From the NCBI RefSeq assembly GCF_016238445.1, contig NZ_JABANU010000008.1, positions 1 to 64,000 of the forward strand: a stretch of DNA of 64,000 nt, given 5' to 3'. A model generated the notes under the pieces. That model saw only the letters and a program-made list of their open reading frames with translations. It did no database searches and was not told where the DNA came from. Source of the stretch: Staphylococcus canis. Lineage in GTDB: Bacteria > Bacillota > Bacilli > Staphylococcales > Staphylococcaceae. Position numbers and translations under genes: made by a program. Position 1 is the stretch's first letter. The number at the start of each line of letters is the position of its first letter. Of the stretch, positions 36,696 to 46,164 are shown in pieces.

Positions 36696-37868
36696 TTATT
36701 TCTCCCCTTTTAAATAATCCAATACTACTGTACCAACAGCTTGTGCGGATGTGAGTAAGGACTTTTCACTAATATTAAATTTTGGATGATGATGTGGGTA
36801 TGCTTTACCATCTTCTGGTGCAGCACCAACATAAATAAATGCGCTAGGTCGTTCTTTCGCATAGTACGCAAAGTCTTCAGATGGCGGTTGTGGTTCGCAC
36901 TGTTCCACATCAAAATTGGCCTGTTGTAATGTCTCTGCTACTTTATTTGTAAAGTCTGGATCATTATATAAAGCCGGATAATCATCTTGATAATCAAGTT
37001 CACACGTCACACCGTACAATGCTTCGATACCGTGTGCAGTTGTTTTGAGTTCTTGTTCAATTTTAGCTTTAGTTTCATCTGTTAAGCCTCGTACGTCTCC
37101 TTCGATTTCAACACGATCTTTAATCACATTGAATTGCCCCTTACCATCGAAGGAACCGATCGTAATAACCCCTGTTTCAAAAGGACTTAACCGTCTAGAA
37201 ACAATCGTTTGTACTGCGGTCACAAATTGTGCACCGGCAACAATTGCGTCGTTTGCAGTATGTGGAGAAGATCCATGTCCTCCTTGCCCAATGACATTTA
37301 ATTTAAAGTAAGCACGTCCGGTTTGAACAAAACCAGGACGATAGAACACTTTACCAGTTTCCATCGTACTCATCACATGTACACCTAACACGTGATCAGC
37401 ACCGTCTAATACACCGTCTTGAATCATACCAATCGCTCCACCAGGCGGTACTTCTTCAGCAGGTTGATGGATTACGACGATTTTACCTTTTAATTGATCT
37501 TTTATTTCCGCTAACGATTCTGCAAGTACTAACATATAAGCGGTGTGTGCATCATGACCACAAGCATGCATGACCCCTTTATTTTGAGAAGCATATGGAA
37601 GCCCTGTATCTTCCTCAATCGGCAATGCATCAAAATCAGCACGTATCGCAAGTGTTGGACCCGGATGACCAGAATCAATCGTTACTTTGATGCCTCGTTC
37701 TCCAACATTCGTTTCAACAGATACATCTTTATCTTTGTAAAAGTCGGCGATGTATTGAGCTGTTTGTGTTTCATGAAAAGAAAGTTCAGGATGCTGATGT
37801 AAATAGCGCCTAATTTCAATCATTTTTGACTCTTTTTCCCGTAAAACATTCATAAGTTGTTTATGCAT
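36696..37868 (-). CDS. M20-family amidohydrolase
   Basis: A 390-residue enzyme; the ATG at 37868 has AAGGAG upstream, and the 37889 start is not supported. Metal and catalytic motifs of the M20D group are visible: IEEDTGLPYAS, MHACGHDAHTA, HQPAEEVPPGGA (catalytic Glu pair), GQGGHGSSPH and the C-terminal SEDFAYYAKERP with HHHPKFN. It hydrolyses an N-acyl amino acid or hippurate-like compound. It lies upstream of norB in one operon, hinting that NorB may export its product or substrate. Confidence 0.88.
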   Translation of the reverse strand: MHKQLMNVLREKESKMIEIRRYLHQHPELSFHETQTAQYIADFYKDKDVSVETNVGERGIKVTIDSGHPGPTLAIRADFDALPIEEDTGLPYASQNKGVMHACGHDAHTAYMLVLAESLAEIKDQLKGKIVVIHQPAEEVPPGGAIGMIQDGVLDGADHVLGVHVMSTMETGKVFYRPGFVQTGRAYFKLNVIGQGGHGSSPHTANDAIVAGAQFVTAVQTIVSRRLSPFETGVITIGSFDGKGQFNVIKDRVEIEGDVRGLTDETKAKIEQELKTTAHGIEALYGVTCELDYQDDYPALYNDPDFTNKVAETLQQANFDVEQCEPQPPSEDFAYYAKERPSAFIYVGAAPEDGKAYPHHHPKFNISEKSLLTSAQAVGTVVLDYLKGEK

Positions 37869-38170
37869 GACAATCATCTCCTTACACATATAGTATAGAA
37901 TATTTTGAGAATTTGTGTATAAGAAGTATACTAATAATCAAATATGAAGCGATACGTTAAAAAAATAATGAAACTCAATCAAAAATATATGTAAAAATGC
38001 AAAAAATAAGTGGAGAAAGAAAGCATTTATATATCACTCGTTAAAAGTTATAAGTAGGTTTGGTTTTATAAAGTGAAATAAGGAGCTGTGGTATTTTAGA
38101 AGGAAGATTTTCAGTAGAACTTTCGCTAAGTGCAAGTGTTAAATGAACAAATGCGCTCGCACGCATTTGT

Positions 38171-38244
38171 AAGAACCACTAACGTCTGGAGGCTTAATAT
38201 GGTTGATAACCTTTAGATAAGAGACTCCATCCGAAGTGGTTCTT
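38171..38244. repeat. Long palindromic repeat, copy 1
   Basis: AAGAACCACT (38171-38180) pairs with AGTGGTTCTT (38235-38244), with a second helix CTGGAG/CTCCAT inside. The same element with few changes lies at 62521-62594. Both are embedded in a longer member of the ~94-nt hairpin family. Confidence 0.7.
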
Positions 38245-38310
38245 TAGAATTCATAGCGCTCTCTCAATGACCTTGTGCCATATGTGGTGGGAGGCTATAG
38301 ACGGCATTTC

Positions 38311-38404
38311 GGAAGTAGGATTCTCGACAGAATTACATAATACGCTAAAATTAAAAACCAATTTTTGCGCATTATTCCATTCTGCTTGAATCCTAAACAC
38401 TTCC
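38311..38404. repeat. 94-nt covarying hairpin element, copy near the 38.4-kb MFS gene
   Basis: GGAAGT.GGATTC at the left is matched by GAATCC....ACTTCC at the right, with AGAAT/ATTCT and an inner TAAAATT/AATTTTT-type helix. It ends at the last base before the MFS stop codon (38405). It belongs to the family arrayed at 62.6-63.25 kb. Confidence 0.75.
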
Positions 38405-39589
38405 TCAATGACCTTGTTTGAGATGTACGCCTTTTGGGATGAGTGTGGAGATGATGAAGGCGAGGATGGCGATGATTGTGAGTGTGCTGAACATGTAAAA
38501 GTAGTGTGTGAGTTTCTCGAGTTGTAGGGAGAGAATAGGTGCGATGGCTGTGCCTAGGAATAGGATGAATGTGTTGACTGAGATGTAAAAGCCTCTGTTT
38601 GAATCTGCGAGCATGCCAATTTTTGAGATAACGGAAGGGATCGCAATCGCTATACCTCCTACAAAAATAATACTTAATACGGTGATGATAATAATGTTAG
38701 ATGTTAATGCCATGAATGGTAATGTGATGATTTGTGCGACGATTGATGCTTGTAAAACACGTTTTACACTGAATTTATCACTTAAACGTCCTGCTAATAA
38801 GGCCATTAACATGCCAATAATACCTAATAATTTCACTATAAAGTTCGTTGTAATATCGCCTTGAACGATTGACGATTCGATGTAGTCACTGAGTAACGTA
38901 TACATACTAATAAAGTTTGTAAGTAATGTGAGTGAAACAAAAAAACAGCCGAGAATCGCTGTCTCTCTTTGAATGCCTTTAAAGTTGCCTAAAAAACGTG
39001 TAATTTTTACATTAGGATCACGATGCGGGCTTTCAGGCACTTGTTTAAATATAATAGCAACAAGGATGACGTATAAAATACTTAATACAAGGTAAGTAAC
39101 ACGCCAACTGTAAAATTCAGCTAAAATCTCACTTAAGTTTTGCCCGATAATCCCTGACAGCATAAAACTTGTACTGATGAAGCTAATTGCTGTAATTCGT
39201 TTTACAGGGGGATACATTTCTGTCGTATATGCGAGTGAAACAGGTGAGAATGCCGCCGCAAAAATTCCCTGTAAAATACGTAGCACAATAAATAATGTAA
39301 AAGTTTGTACAAAAAATAATAAACCAGAAATGATAAATAGACCTAATAATCCAATTAAGATGATTTTAATTCTACCAAATTTATCTGAAATCACGCCATA
39401 TAGTAAACAACTGATAGAATAAGCAAGCGAAAACGCTACACCATTTAACGTTGCTGTAGATTCTGATATCCCAAAGTCTTTTGCGATAAAAGGTGCCATG
39501 GGAATGGCTGTATATAAACTACACATGACAACGATACCAGTAATGAAGAAAATCGTTGTTACACGATTATATTTGAATGTCTCTTCCAT
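38405..39589 (-). CDS. MFS transporter (YnfM/arabinose-efflux-like)
   Basis: A 394-residue, 12-span carrier; the start at 39589 follows GGAGGT. Motif A reads GVISDKFGRIKIILIGLLGL and motif C-like LRILQGIFAAAFSPVSLAY, typical of the DHA1 group (YnfM, Bcr/CflA-like). The substrate is unknown. It stands alone, and its stop overlaps the edge of the hairpin repeat block. Confidence 0.78.
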   Translation of the reverse strand: MEETFKYNRVTTIFFITGIVVMCSLYTAIPMAPFIAKDFGISESTATLNGVAFSLAYSISCLLYGVISDKFGRIKIILIGLLGLFIISGLLFFVQTFTLFIVLRILQGIFAAAFSPVSLAYTTEMYPPVKRITAISFISTSFMLSGIIGQNLSEILAEFYSWRVTYLVLSILYVILVAIIFKQVPESPHRDPNVKITRFLGNFKGIQRETAILGCFFVSLTLLTNFISMYTLLSDYIESSIVQGDITTNFIVKLLGIIGMLMALLAGRLSDKFSVKRVLQASIVAQIITLPFMALTSNIIIITVLSIIFVGGIAIAIPSVISKIGMLADSNRGFYISVNTFILFLGTAIAPILSLQLEKLTHYFYMFSTLTIIAILAFIISTLIPKGVHLKQGH

Positions 39590-39604
39590 AACGTGCACCT
39601 CCAT

Positions 39605-39922
39605 AAAACATACTATAGTAGTATGACATATTTTATTATTTATCTAAATGAATTTGCTTAAAATTTTATATTATATATATTTGATTATTAAGAATTGAAA
39701 CACAATTAGCACAACGGTGTGAAAGCAGGTAGAAGACATTATTTATATAAATGGTTAAATAATTATTGATTTTGATTATTTCATTTATTATTTTTTTGAA
39801 ATGGTTATGATTAAGAGTGCTCGGGTATACTAAATGCAAGGGTTGAGCACGTGAGTTATAAACTGAAATAAATTTGAGAGATGAATGCCGAGTGGAATCC
39901 ATCTTTTATGGAGGCGACATTG
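39605..39922. other. Intergenic region between divergent genes
   Basis: 318 bp of AT-rich DNA between the MFS gene (minus) and the SDR gene (plus). It contains promoter-like AT stretches and no gene that I can support. Confidence 0.4.
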
Positions 39923-41425
39923 ATGCAAAAGGTATTGTTAACCGGGGCTTCTGGATATATCGGAAGTCACTTGATGCAGAAATTGAAAGATGACTATGAA
40001 ATTATAGCGATTTCGAGAAATATTGAAAATAAACAAAATGAAGAGCATGTAACATGGAAATCTGCGGATCTTTTTGATTTGAGTGAGATTACAGAAGTGA
40101 TGGAAGACGTGGATACTGCGATATATCTTGTACACTCAATGATGCCTTCAGCGAAATTAACGCAAGCTAATTTTGAAGATATGGATGCGATTTTGGCGGA
40201 TAATTTTGCACGCGCAGCTCAAACAAATCATGTTAAACATATTGTCTTTTTAAGTGGTCTGATTCCAGAAACGGATACGTTATCTCCGCATTTAAGAAGC
40301 CGTTTAGAGTGTGAATCAATTTTAGGATCGTACGGTGTACCTGTAAGTACGTTACGTGCGGGATTAATTATTGGCGCAAAAGGAAGTTCTTATCCAATTT
40401 TGAAGCGACTCGTGGAACGTTTGCCGATACTTGCTTTGCCAAAATGGGCTTACAATAAAACGTTACCTGTCTCGATTAAAGATGTTATTCATGGATTATA
40501 TCAAGTTGTAGCACGTCAACCTGAGGATAATGAATCGATTGATATCGGTGGGCCAAGACATATGACGTATAAAGCGTTATTTGACGAGACAGCTGAAGTA
40601 CTCAATAAACGCCTTCCATCAATAGATGTACCAGTCATTCCGATTTGGTTAAGTAAGTTTTGGGTGAAACTCATATCAGGAGTACCTAAAGAAATGGTTT
40701 ATCCGTTAATGGACAGTCTTATTCATGATATGGTACGTCGTGAATCTAAAATAGTCGATGGGATTTCAGTTGGTGAAGTGAGTTTTAAAGAGAGCGTACG
40801 TGTCGCACTTGAAGAGGAAGAAGCACATACGTCTCGTAAGCAATCGAAAAAACAATCGAAACGTGAAATTAAAGATGTCCGAGCTATTTCTCGAGTAGCG
40901 TTACCTCAAGATATGACGATGCATGATTTAGCTGAAATATATGCTAGATTTTTAAATACAATAACGTTAAATGTCGTTAATAGTCAATTTGATGAAGATA
41001 ATTTCATCATTGCCGTTCCATTTTTGAATAAAGACTTATTACGCCTTCAAAAAGATCGTCGACTATCAGATCGTGAGCGTATTTTATATCGTATTGTTGG
41101 TGGAGATTTTGCATGTGATTCCAATGGTGGCAACGCAAGACTTGAATTCAGACGCTTACCTAATAGCGATGAATGTATTATCGCACTTCAAGAGTATGAA
41201 CCTACATTACCATGGTGGTTATATAAATTAACACAAGCCAAAGTGCACAAAAGTGTGATGAATTTATTTAAATATAAAATTGAACACATGCATCAATCGA
41301 AAGGAGGGGATTCCATGAGAAAAATCATCGTACCTATTATCATCATTAGTGGTGTGATTTACCGTTTATATAACAGAAAAAAGGAAATCGCACGTGAAAA
41401 CAACATGTCTAGCGCAGAATTATAA
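39923..41425 (+). CDS. Atypical SDR (NAD(P)-binding) with C-terminal DUF2867-like domain
   Basis: A 500-residue protein; the ATG at 39923 follows GGAGGCG. The N-terminal Rossmann motif is VLLTGASGYIGSHL, with HIVFLSGL and LRAGLIIGAKGSSY as in atypical SDR5/NmrA-like oxidoreductases. After a basic linker (RKQSKKQSKREIK) at ~325, a ~150-residue DUF2867/SRPBCC-like domain follows and a hydrophobic C-terminal segment (KIIVPIIIISGVIYRLY). Family members are often annotated as nucleoside-diphosphate-sugar epimerase-like. The substrate is unknown. Confidence 0.75.
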   Translation: MQKVLLTGASGYIGSHLMQKLKDDYEIIAISRNIENKQNEEHVTWKSADLFDLSEITEVMEDVDTAIYLVHSMMPSAKLTQANFEDMDAILADNFARAAQTNHVKHIVFLSGLIPETDTLSPHLRSRLECESILGSYGVPVSTLRAGLIIGAKGSSYPILKRLVERLPILALPKWAYNKTLPVSIKDVIHGLYQVVARQPEDNESIDIGGPRHMTYKALFDETAEVLNKRLPSIDVPVIPIWLSKFWVKLISGVPKEMVYPLMDSLIHDMVRRESKIVDGISVGEVSFKESVRVALEEEEAHTSRKQSKKQSKREIKDVRAISRVALPQDMTMHDLAEIYARFLNTITLNVVNSQFDEDNFIIAVPFLNKDLLRLQKDRRLSDRERILYRIVGGDFACDSNGGNARLEFRRLPNSDECIIALQEYEPTLPWWLYKLTQAKVHKSVMNLFKYKIEHMHQSKGGDSMRKIIVPIIIISGVIYRLYNRKKEIARENNMSSAEL

Positions 41426-41445
41426 TCATCCAGAACGATAATAAA

Positions 41446-41472
41446 AAGGCGACGATCTTTCGTCGTCTTATT
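41446..41472 (+). terminator. Terminator/attenuator between SDR and TspO genes
   Basis: AAGGCGACGA pairs with TCGTCGTCTT, followed by ATTTTA. Confidence 0.65.
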
Positions 41473-41493
41473 TTAATATAAAGGAGGAAAAGT

Positions 41494-41985
41494 ATGTCAT
41501 TACGAACAAAACTCACTCAAACTGTGCGCACCCTTACCCCATTAATTGGCGGGCAACTCATTGGTAAATTCGCCGTACAAAACGCACGCGAGGATTATCA
41601 AAAGAACGTGAAACCACCATTATCACCACCAGGGTATGTCTTTCCAATTGTTTGGACATTACTTTATACAGGCATGGGTGTGGCGTACATGTTAGTCAGA
41701 AGGCAGTCTCAACGTCGCTCTATTAAAATATGGCACTATAGTCATCTTACGTTAAACTATGCATGGACTATTTTATATTTTAGATTGAAACTACGCTTTA
41801 GCGCACTCATTGAAAGCATTGCTTTACTCGGAACAGTGGTTGCTACAACCGTTTCATTCTTCAAAGTGCACAAACTTGCTGGGATATTATTAATACCTTA
41901 TGCATTGTGGTGTGCTTTTGCGACATACTTAACAGCAGGAAACTGGTATCTTAATAAAGATAATCCAAAGTTCTCAGAAGATTAA
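41494..41985 (+). CDS. TspO/MBR (peripheral benzodiazepine receptor) family protein
   Basis: A 163-residue, five-span membrane protein. KPPLSPPGYVFPIVWTLLYTGMGVA is the TspO signature, and the later WTILYF and LTAGNWYLN motifs fit. The family binds porphyrins and affects stress or tetrapyrrole handling. It follows the SDR gene by 68 bp, with a hairpin between. Confidence 0.85.
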   Translation: MSLRTKLTQTVRTLTPLIGGQLIGKFAVQNAREDYQKNVKPPLSPPGYVFPIVWTLLYTGMGVAYMLVRRQSQRRSIKIWHYSHLTLNYAWTILYFRLKLRFSALIESIALLGTVVATTVSFFKVHKLAGILLIPYALWCAFATYLTAGNWYLNKDNPKFSED

Positions 41986-42072
41986 ATTTAAGACTACCGG
42001 TAGGCTAAATATATAGTAAATTAGAAAGTATAGCATAACAGTAATCCAGGAAGATAATTATTGATAATATAT

Positions 42073-42117
42073 AAGTAAAAAAAGATTCCGAATGGCTCGG
42101 GATCTTTTTTACTTAAC
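42073..42117. terminator. Rho-independent terminator
   Basis: AAGTAAAAAAAGATTCCGA pairs with TCGGGATCTTTTTTACTT. It ends TspO transcription and also serves the small minus-strand ORF. Confidence 0.7.
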
Positions 42118-42130
42118 AACCATAAAATGA

Positions 42131-42208
42131 TTACTTGTTTTTGTTAAAATACATTATCGTAATTACAATAGAATATATAAAAAGAAATAGCATTAAAAAT
42201 GTTACCAT
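42131..42208 (-). CDS. 25-residue membrane peptide
   Basis: AAGGTG precedes ATG; the product is one hydrophobic helix (MVTFLMLFLFIYSIVITIMY) with the tail FNKNK, and a terminator hairpin follows. Layout as for staphylococcal toxin-like or regulatory micropeptides. The function is unknown. Confidence 0.4.
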   Translation of the reverse strand: MVTFLMLFLFIYSIVITIMYFNKNK

Positions 42209-42273
42209 GCAATCACCTTGCTTTCTTAAATGATTTTTAATTTAACTTTATTAAAGTTTAAGGAGTTTTAAAA

Positions 42274-42444
42274 ATGAAAAATGCTTCGATTTTGTCAGGG
42301 GTAATTGTCTTGTTATTAATAGTTTGTGGTATATTGTTGAATTTGACCAATATATCTAGTGATGCCAACATTATCTATTCAACAATAAGTATAATAATTA
42401 TTATCTTATTATTTTTTATCATTCCCAAAAATAAGTCTAAATAA
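42274..42444 (+). CDS. 56-residue two-span membrane peptide
   Basis: TTAAGGAG lies 9-10 nt before the ATG. Hydrophobic segments at residues ~4-24 and ~33-50 flank a short polar turn (NISSDAN) and a basic KNKSK end. It is divergent from the 25-residue ORF, with only ~65 bp between. No family is recognised. Confidence 0.45.
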   Translation: MKNASILSGVIVLLLIVCGILLNLTNISSDANIIYSTISIIIIILLFFIIPKNKSK

Positions 42445-42562
42445 TAGTCTAATGTCTTAATTTTTATAATGACGTTTTAGTTTTCTATCACTACAAAATA
42501 AATATTTAAATATCGACTTAAATTAGGATACTCCAAATGTCTTTTCATAATATAGTTGTATT

Positions 42563-42778
42563 CTAATTTTTATTACTTGACCCTTTGATAACAAAGTAAA
42601 ACGAGATCATTAATAATGCGTAAAACAGTGAGGAGACCAGATTTATGTATATATCAAACTGCAAAGGTGACACTAAAGCGAGGAAAGCACTAAGCACAAA
42701 ATATAAGATGAAAAAACATACAAAAATAAAAAATCTTAAAATAACCCTCCCTTTCAAAGCTATCAATACAATTTTCAC
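42563..42778 (-). CDS. Small two-span membrane protein, start uncertain
   Basis: An open frame of up to 71 codons. The only strong ribosome site (GGGAGGG) falls inside the frame, ~40 nt after the GTG at 42778, with no ATG suitably spaced; an ATT or TTG start is possible. Two hydrophobic segments are seen (FFIFVCFFILYFVLSAFLAL and LVSSLFYALLMISFYFVI). The function is unknown. Confidence 0.35.
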   Translation of the reverse strand: MKIVLIALKGRVILRFFIFVCFFILYFVLSAFLALVSPLQFDIYINLVSSLFYALLMISFYFVIKGSSNKN

Positions 42779-42861
42779 TTTACGTTACTGTATTCAAAAT
42801 AACATTTGATATCTTATCATTCAATAATAACCCTAATGCACCCTCGTCTATAGTGATGTAA

Positions 42862-42904
42862 AATCCCCTCAATTCAATTTTTTCAAATCGTAATTAGAGG
42901 GGAT
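42862..42904 (-). terminator. Terminator downstream of dedA
   Basis: AATCCCCTCAATT pairs with AATTAGAGGGGAT, 40 nt past the DedA stop. Confidence 0.65.
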
Positions 42905-42945
42905 ATCGTCAAAAATATATGTTTTTATTTATGTGAATTCAATTA

Positions 42946-43560
42946 TTACTTCACGCGTTGTCTGTTTTTAAAGAATATTCGATAGGCGATGTAAAGTGCG
43001 GCAATAATGATGACCACATACATCACGTAAGCGTACGTGTGTAAGCCTGCCATCAGTGCGTCGAAACTGTCACTTAATAAACGTCCTAATAAGATTAACC
43101 CGAAGTTCCAAATTGTTGTACCGAGCATCGATAAGATTAAAAATTGAAAGACGTTCATTTTATTGATACCAGCTGGAATAGTGATGAGGACACGAAGGAC
43201 TGGGATAAAGCGACACAGTAATACTGCCCATGCGCCATAACGTTTGAACCAGTCGTTGGCACGTTTGACGTCTTTACTTTTGATTTTCATCCATTTCCCG
43301 CGATGATCGATGAATCGATAAATACTTTCTTCATTAATCAGACGACATAAATAATATAAAATTGAAAGTCCAATTAACGATGCGATTGTTGAAATAATAA
43401 ATAACATTGGTATTGATAAATGTGATTTGACGGACATTAAACCGGCGAAGGTTAAAATGATTTCAGATGGGACAACAGGTAAGACGTTTTCTAATAAAAT
43501 AAGTATGAAAATCGCTAAGTAGCCCCACTGACTAATAAAATGTGTAATCAGTTGTTCCAT
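42946..43560 (-). CDS. DedA-family membrane protein
   Basis: A 204-residue protein. It has the N-terminal re-entrant helix and LLENVLPVVPSEIILTFAG, then WFKRYGAWAVLLCRFIPVLRVLITIPAG, the DedA/VTT signature with conserved Glu and Arg residues. The family acts as lipid scramblases or flippases (undecaprenyl-phosphate recycling in some members). It is monocistronic and divergent from rbsR. Confidence 0.88.
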   Translation of the reverse strand: MEQLITHFISQWGYLAIFILILLENVLPVVPSEIILTFAGLMSVKSHLSIPMLFIISTIASLIGLSILYYLCRLINEESIYRFIDHRGKWMKIKSKDVKRANDWFKRYGAWAVLLCRFIPVLRVLITIPAGINKMNVFQFLILSMLGTTIWNFGLILLGRLLSDSFDALMAGLHTYAYVMYVVIIIAALYIAYRIFFKNRQRVK

Positions 43561-43718
43561 AAAGCGTTTAAGCTCCTTTATGTCAAAATGGTAAGTTGAT
43601 TCGAGATGTCGTAAGTGTAGTTTACCACGTTATGTTGAAAAATATCATAATAATCCCTCACAATATCCCTATTTATGAATAGAGGTGGTATGATGAGAGT
43701 GTTAAGGGGGAAGAAACA

Positions 43719-44708
43719 GTGAAGAAAGTATCGATTAAAGACGTTGCGAAAGAAGCGGGAGTTTCACTGACAACGGTATCTCTAATTTTAAATCAACGTC
43801 CTAAAAAGTTTCCACAAACGACGGTGGATCGTGTGTTAGCAGCAAGGGATAAGCTTGGGTATATTCCAAATCAAAATGCGCAACAGTTACGTAAAGCGCA
43901 TATTCGATTGATTGGGGTCATTATTCCGAGTTTAACAAATCCTTTTTTCTCTTCAGTTATTCAAAGTATGGAAGACCATAAGCCTGACCATGTGGATTTG
44001 TTCTTTTTAAGTACATCTGAAGCGCAGATTGAGGAGAATATCAAACATTTAGTTGAAAGAGGAATGGATGGCTTAATTATTGCACGATTTATTCATCATC
44101 CGGTAGATATAGATGCGTATCTGAAAAAACATCATGTGCCATATATTGTATTAGATCAAAGTGAAGACCATGATTTTACGGACGTGATTCGTACAAATGA
44201 ATGGGAAGGTGGGCGACTTGCGGCGGAACATCTTGTGAAACTGAACCATAAACAGCTTGCGATTGTGCATCCTGAGTTGTTGATGGCTAATATGCATGAA
44301 CGTGTGAAAGGTTTTGAGGCGTATTGTGAAATACATGGACAAGCGATGCCTTTAAAAATTGCGACGACATTATCAATGGACGGTGGTAAAGCGATTGTCC
44401 CCAAACTGATTGAAAGTGGTGTCACCGCGGCTTTTGCGATTAATGATGAGATGGCGATTGGGATTATGAGAGGATTAGCAGAACAAGGATTGCGTGTTCC
44501 TGAAGATTTTTCAGTTATTGGCTATGATGATATTGCGATTTCTCAATTTTTGACACCGGCATTAACAACGGTTGCACAACCTATGAGTCGTATCGGCGCA
44601 ACTGCAATTCAATTGATGTTGAAAAAAATCAAATCACCTGAAGCGGAATTAGAAAAAGTAGCGCTAGAAAATCAATTAATTGTTCGAGAAACCACACAAC
44701 GCATTTAG
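43719..44708 (+). CDS. rbsR: Ribose operon repressor, LacI family
   Basis: A 329-residue LacI regulator. A GTG start at 43719 lies behind AAGGGGG. The HTH is VSIKDVAKEAGVSLTTVSLIL, with a ribose-binding-like effector domain ending IVRETTQRI. It precedes rbsU-rbsD-rbsK. The candidate operator is GTAAAA-GG-TTTTAC at 44800-44813, just before rbsU. Confidence 0.88.
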   Translation: MKKVSIKDVAKEAGVSLTTVSLILNQRPKKFPQTTVDRVLAARDKLGYIPNQNAQQLRKAHIRLIGVIIPSLTNPFFSSVIQSMEDHKPDHVDLFFLSTSEAQIEENIKHLVERGMDGLIIARFIHHPVDIDAYLKKHHVPYIVLDQSEDHDFTDVIRTNEWEGGRLAAEHLVKLNHKQLAIVHPELLMANMHERVKGFEAYCEIHGQAMPLKIATTLSMDGGKAIVPKLIESGVTAAFAINDEMAIGIMRGLAEQGLRVPEDFSVIGYDDIAISQFLTPALTTVAQPMSRIGATAIQLMLKKIKSPEAELEKVALENQLIVRETTQRI

Positions 44709-44754
44709 AAACAGTGTATAAAATGCTGAGATTATAGAATTTATGAAAATATTG

Positions 44755-44768
44755 TGAAAGCGTATACA
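44755..44768 (+). promoter_or_regulatory. cre (CcpA) site upstream of rbsUDK
   Basis: TGAAAGCGTATACA fits the cre consensus and lies 83-96 bp upstream of rbsU. Confidence 0.6.
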
Positions 44769-44799
44769 GATGAAGGTAAACGTGCTAATATTAAATTTA

Positions 44800-44813
44800 G
44801 TAAAAGGTTTTAC
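44800..44813 (+). promoter_or_regulatory. Candidate RbsR operator
   Basis: GTAAAAGGTTTTAC is a dyad with 6-bp arms in the rbsU leader, of the type bound by LacI-family proteins. Confidence 0.5.
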
Positions 44814-44850
44814 CAAAATTAAAATAGAGACTCTAAAATGAGGTGTTTAT

Positions 44851-45732
44851 ATGAATGTAGTAGCACTCCTTGTCGGTTTAGGACCACTGTTAGGTTGGGG
44901 ATTATTCCCAACAGTCGCGTCTAAATTCGGCGGTAAACCCGTACATCAAATTATCGGGACAACGTTAGGTACATTGATTTTCGCTTTTGCTTTCGCGACA
45001 ATGACGGCTCAACATTTTCCAACAGGGATGAATTTAGTCTTTTCTTTATTATCCGGTGCAGGATGGTGTTTTGGACAAATTCTCACATTTAAGGCATTTA
45101 CATATATTGGCTCATCTAAAGCCATGCCTGTTACAACGGCATTCCAATTATTAGGTGCGTCATTATGGGGCGTGTTTGCTTTAGGCAACTGGCCAGGTAC
45201 TACAAATAAAATTATTGGATTTACTGCACTCTTAGTGATTTTAGTCGGTGCATGGATGACGGTATGGCGTGAAGATAAATTAAGTCAAGACCGTGATAAG
45301 TTGAAAAAGGCTGTTGTGATTTTATTAATCGGTGAAATTGGATATTGGTTATATTCAGCTGCCCCTCAAGCGACAGATATTGGTGGGAAAGCGGCATTTT
45401 TACCTCAAGCTATCGGTATGGTGATTGTAGCGGTGATTTACGGTTGCTTATTTATTAAGAAAGACAATCCATTTACTGCTAAAGTGACGTGGCTTCAAAT
45501 TATTTCAGGTTTCTTTTTCGCTTTTGCGGCATTAACGTATTTAATTTCAGCACAACCGGATATGAACGGACTTGCGACAGGGTTTGTATTATCACAAACT
45601 TCAGTTGTCCTTGCGACGTTAACGGGCATTTACTTTTTAAATCAACGTAAAACATCAAAAGAAATGTTCGTAACAATTATTGGATTAATCTTAATTCTTG
45701 TTGCCGCAACGGTAACGGTATTTATACGTTAA
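44851..45732 (+). CDS. rbsU: Ribose uptake protein RbsU (GRP/DMT sugar transporter)
   Basis: A 293-residue, ten-span transporter of the glucose/ribose porter family. VGLGPLLGWGLFPTVASKFGG, GAGWCFGQILTFKAFTYIGSSKAMPVTT and QLLGASLWGVFA are typical. It is the first gene of the rbsUDK transcript (12 nt to rbsD), and replaces the ABC-type ribose uptake of bacilli. Confidence 0.9.
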   Translation: MNVVALLVGLGPLLGWGLFPTVASKFGGKPVHQIIGTTLGTLIFAFAFATMTAQHFPTGMNLVFSLLSGAGWCFGQILTFKAFTYIGSSKAMPVTTAFQLLGASLWGVFALGNWPGTTNKIIGFTALLVILVGAWMTVWREDKLSQDRDKLKKAVVILLIGEIGYWLYSAAPQATDIGGKAAFLPQAIGMVIVAVIYGCLFIKKDNPFTAKVTWLQIISGFFFAFAALTYLISAQPDMNGLATGFVLSQTSVVLATLTGIYFLNQRKTSKEMFVTIIGLILILVAATVTVFIR

Positions 45733-45744
45733 GGAGGAATAATC

Positions 45745-46149
45745 ATGAAGAAAACACGTGTACTGAATAGTCATGTCTCACAAGCCATTGCGACAATAGG
45801 TCATTTTGATTTACTTTCAATTAACGATGCAGGTATGCCGATTCCAAATGATGAACGCCGTATTGACCTAGCGATCACAAAGGAATTGCCACGATTTATA
45901 GATGTTTTAGACGTTGTGCTTTCAGAAATGGAAGTTCAAAAAGTCTATTTAGCTGAAGAAATTAAAACGCATAATCCAGAACAATTGAAGCAGATTCAAT
46001 CGTTATTACAAGACAATGTTGAGATTGCGTATATTCCACATACAGAAATGAAAGCATATTTGAGTCATCCGTTAAACAAAGGAAATATTCGTACAGGCGA
46101 AGTGACGCCATTTTCTAATATTATTTTAGAATCAAATGTCACATTTTAA
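45745..46149 (+). CDS. rbsD: D-ribose pyranase
   Basis: A 134-residue cytosolic enzyme. [28 protein letters not shown] (catalytic His20 region) and the end [15 protein letters not shown] match RbsD. It converts beta-D-ribopyranose to ribofuranose for the kinase. It lies between rbsU and rbsK with short gaps. Confidence 0.93.
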   Translation: MKKTRVLNSHVSQAIATIGHFDLLSINDAGMPIPNDERRIDLAITKELPRFIDVLDVVLSEMEVQKVYLAEEIKTHNPEQLKQIQSLLQDNVEIAYIPHTEMKAYLSHPLNKGNIRTGEVTPFSNIILESNVTF

Positions 46150-46164
46150 GGGAGGTCATACATT

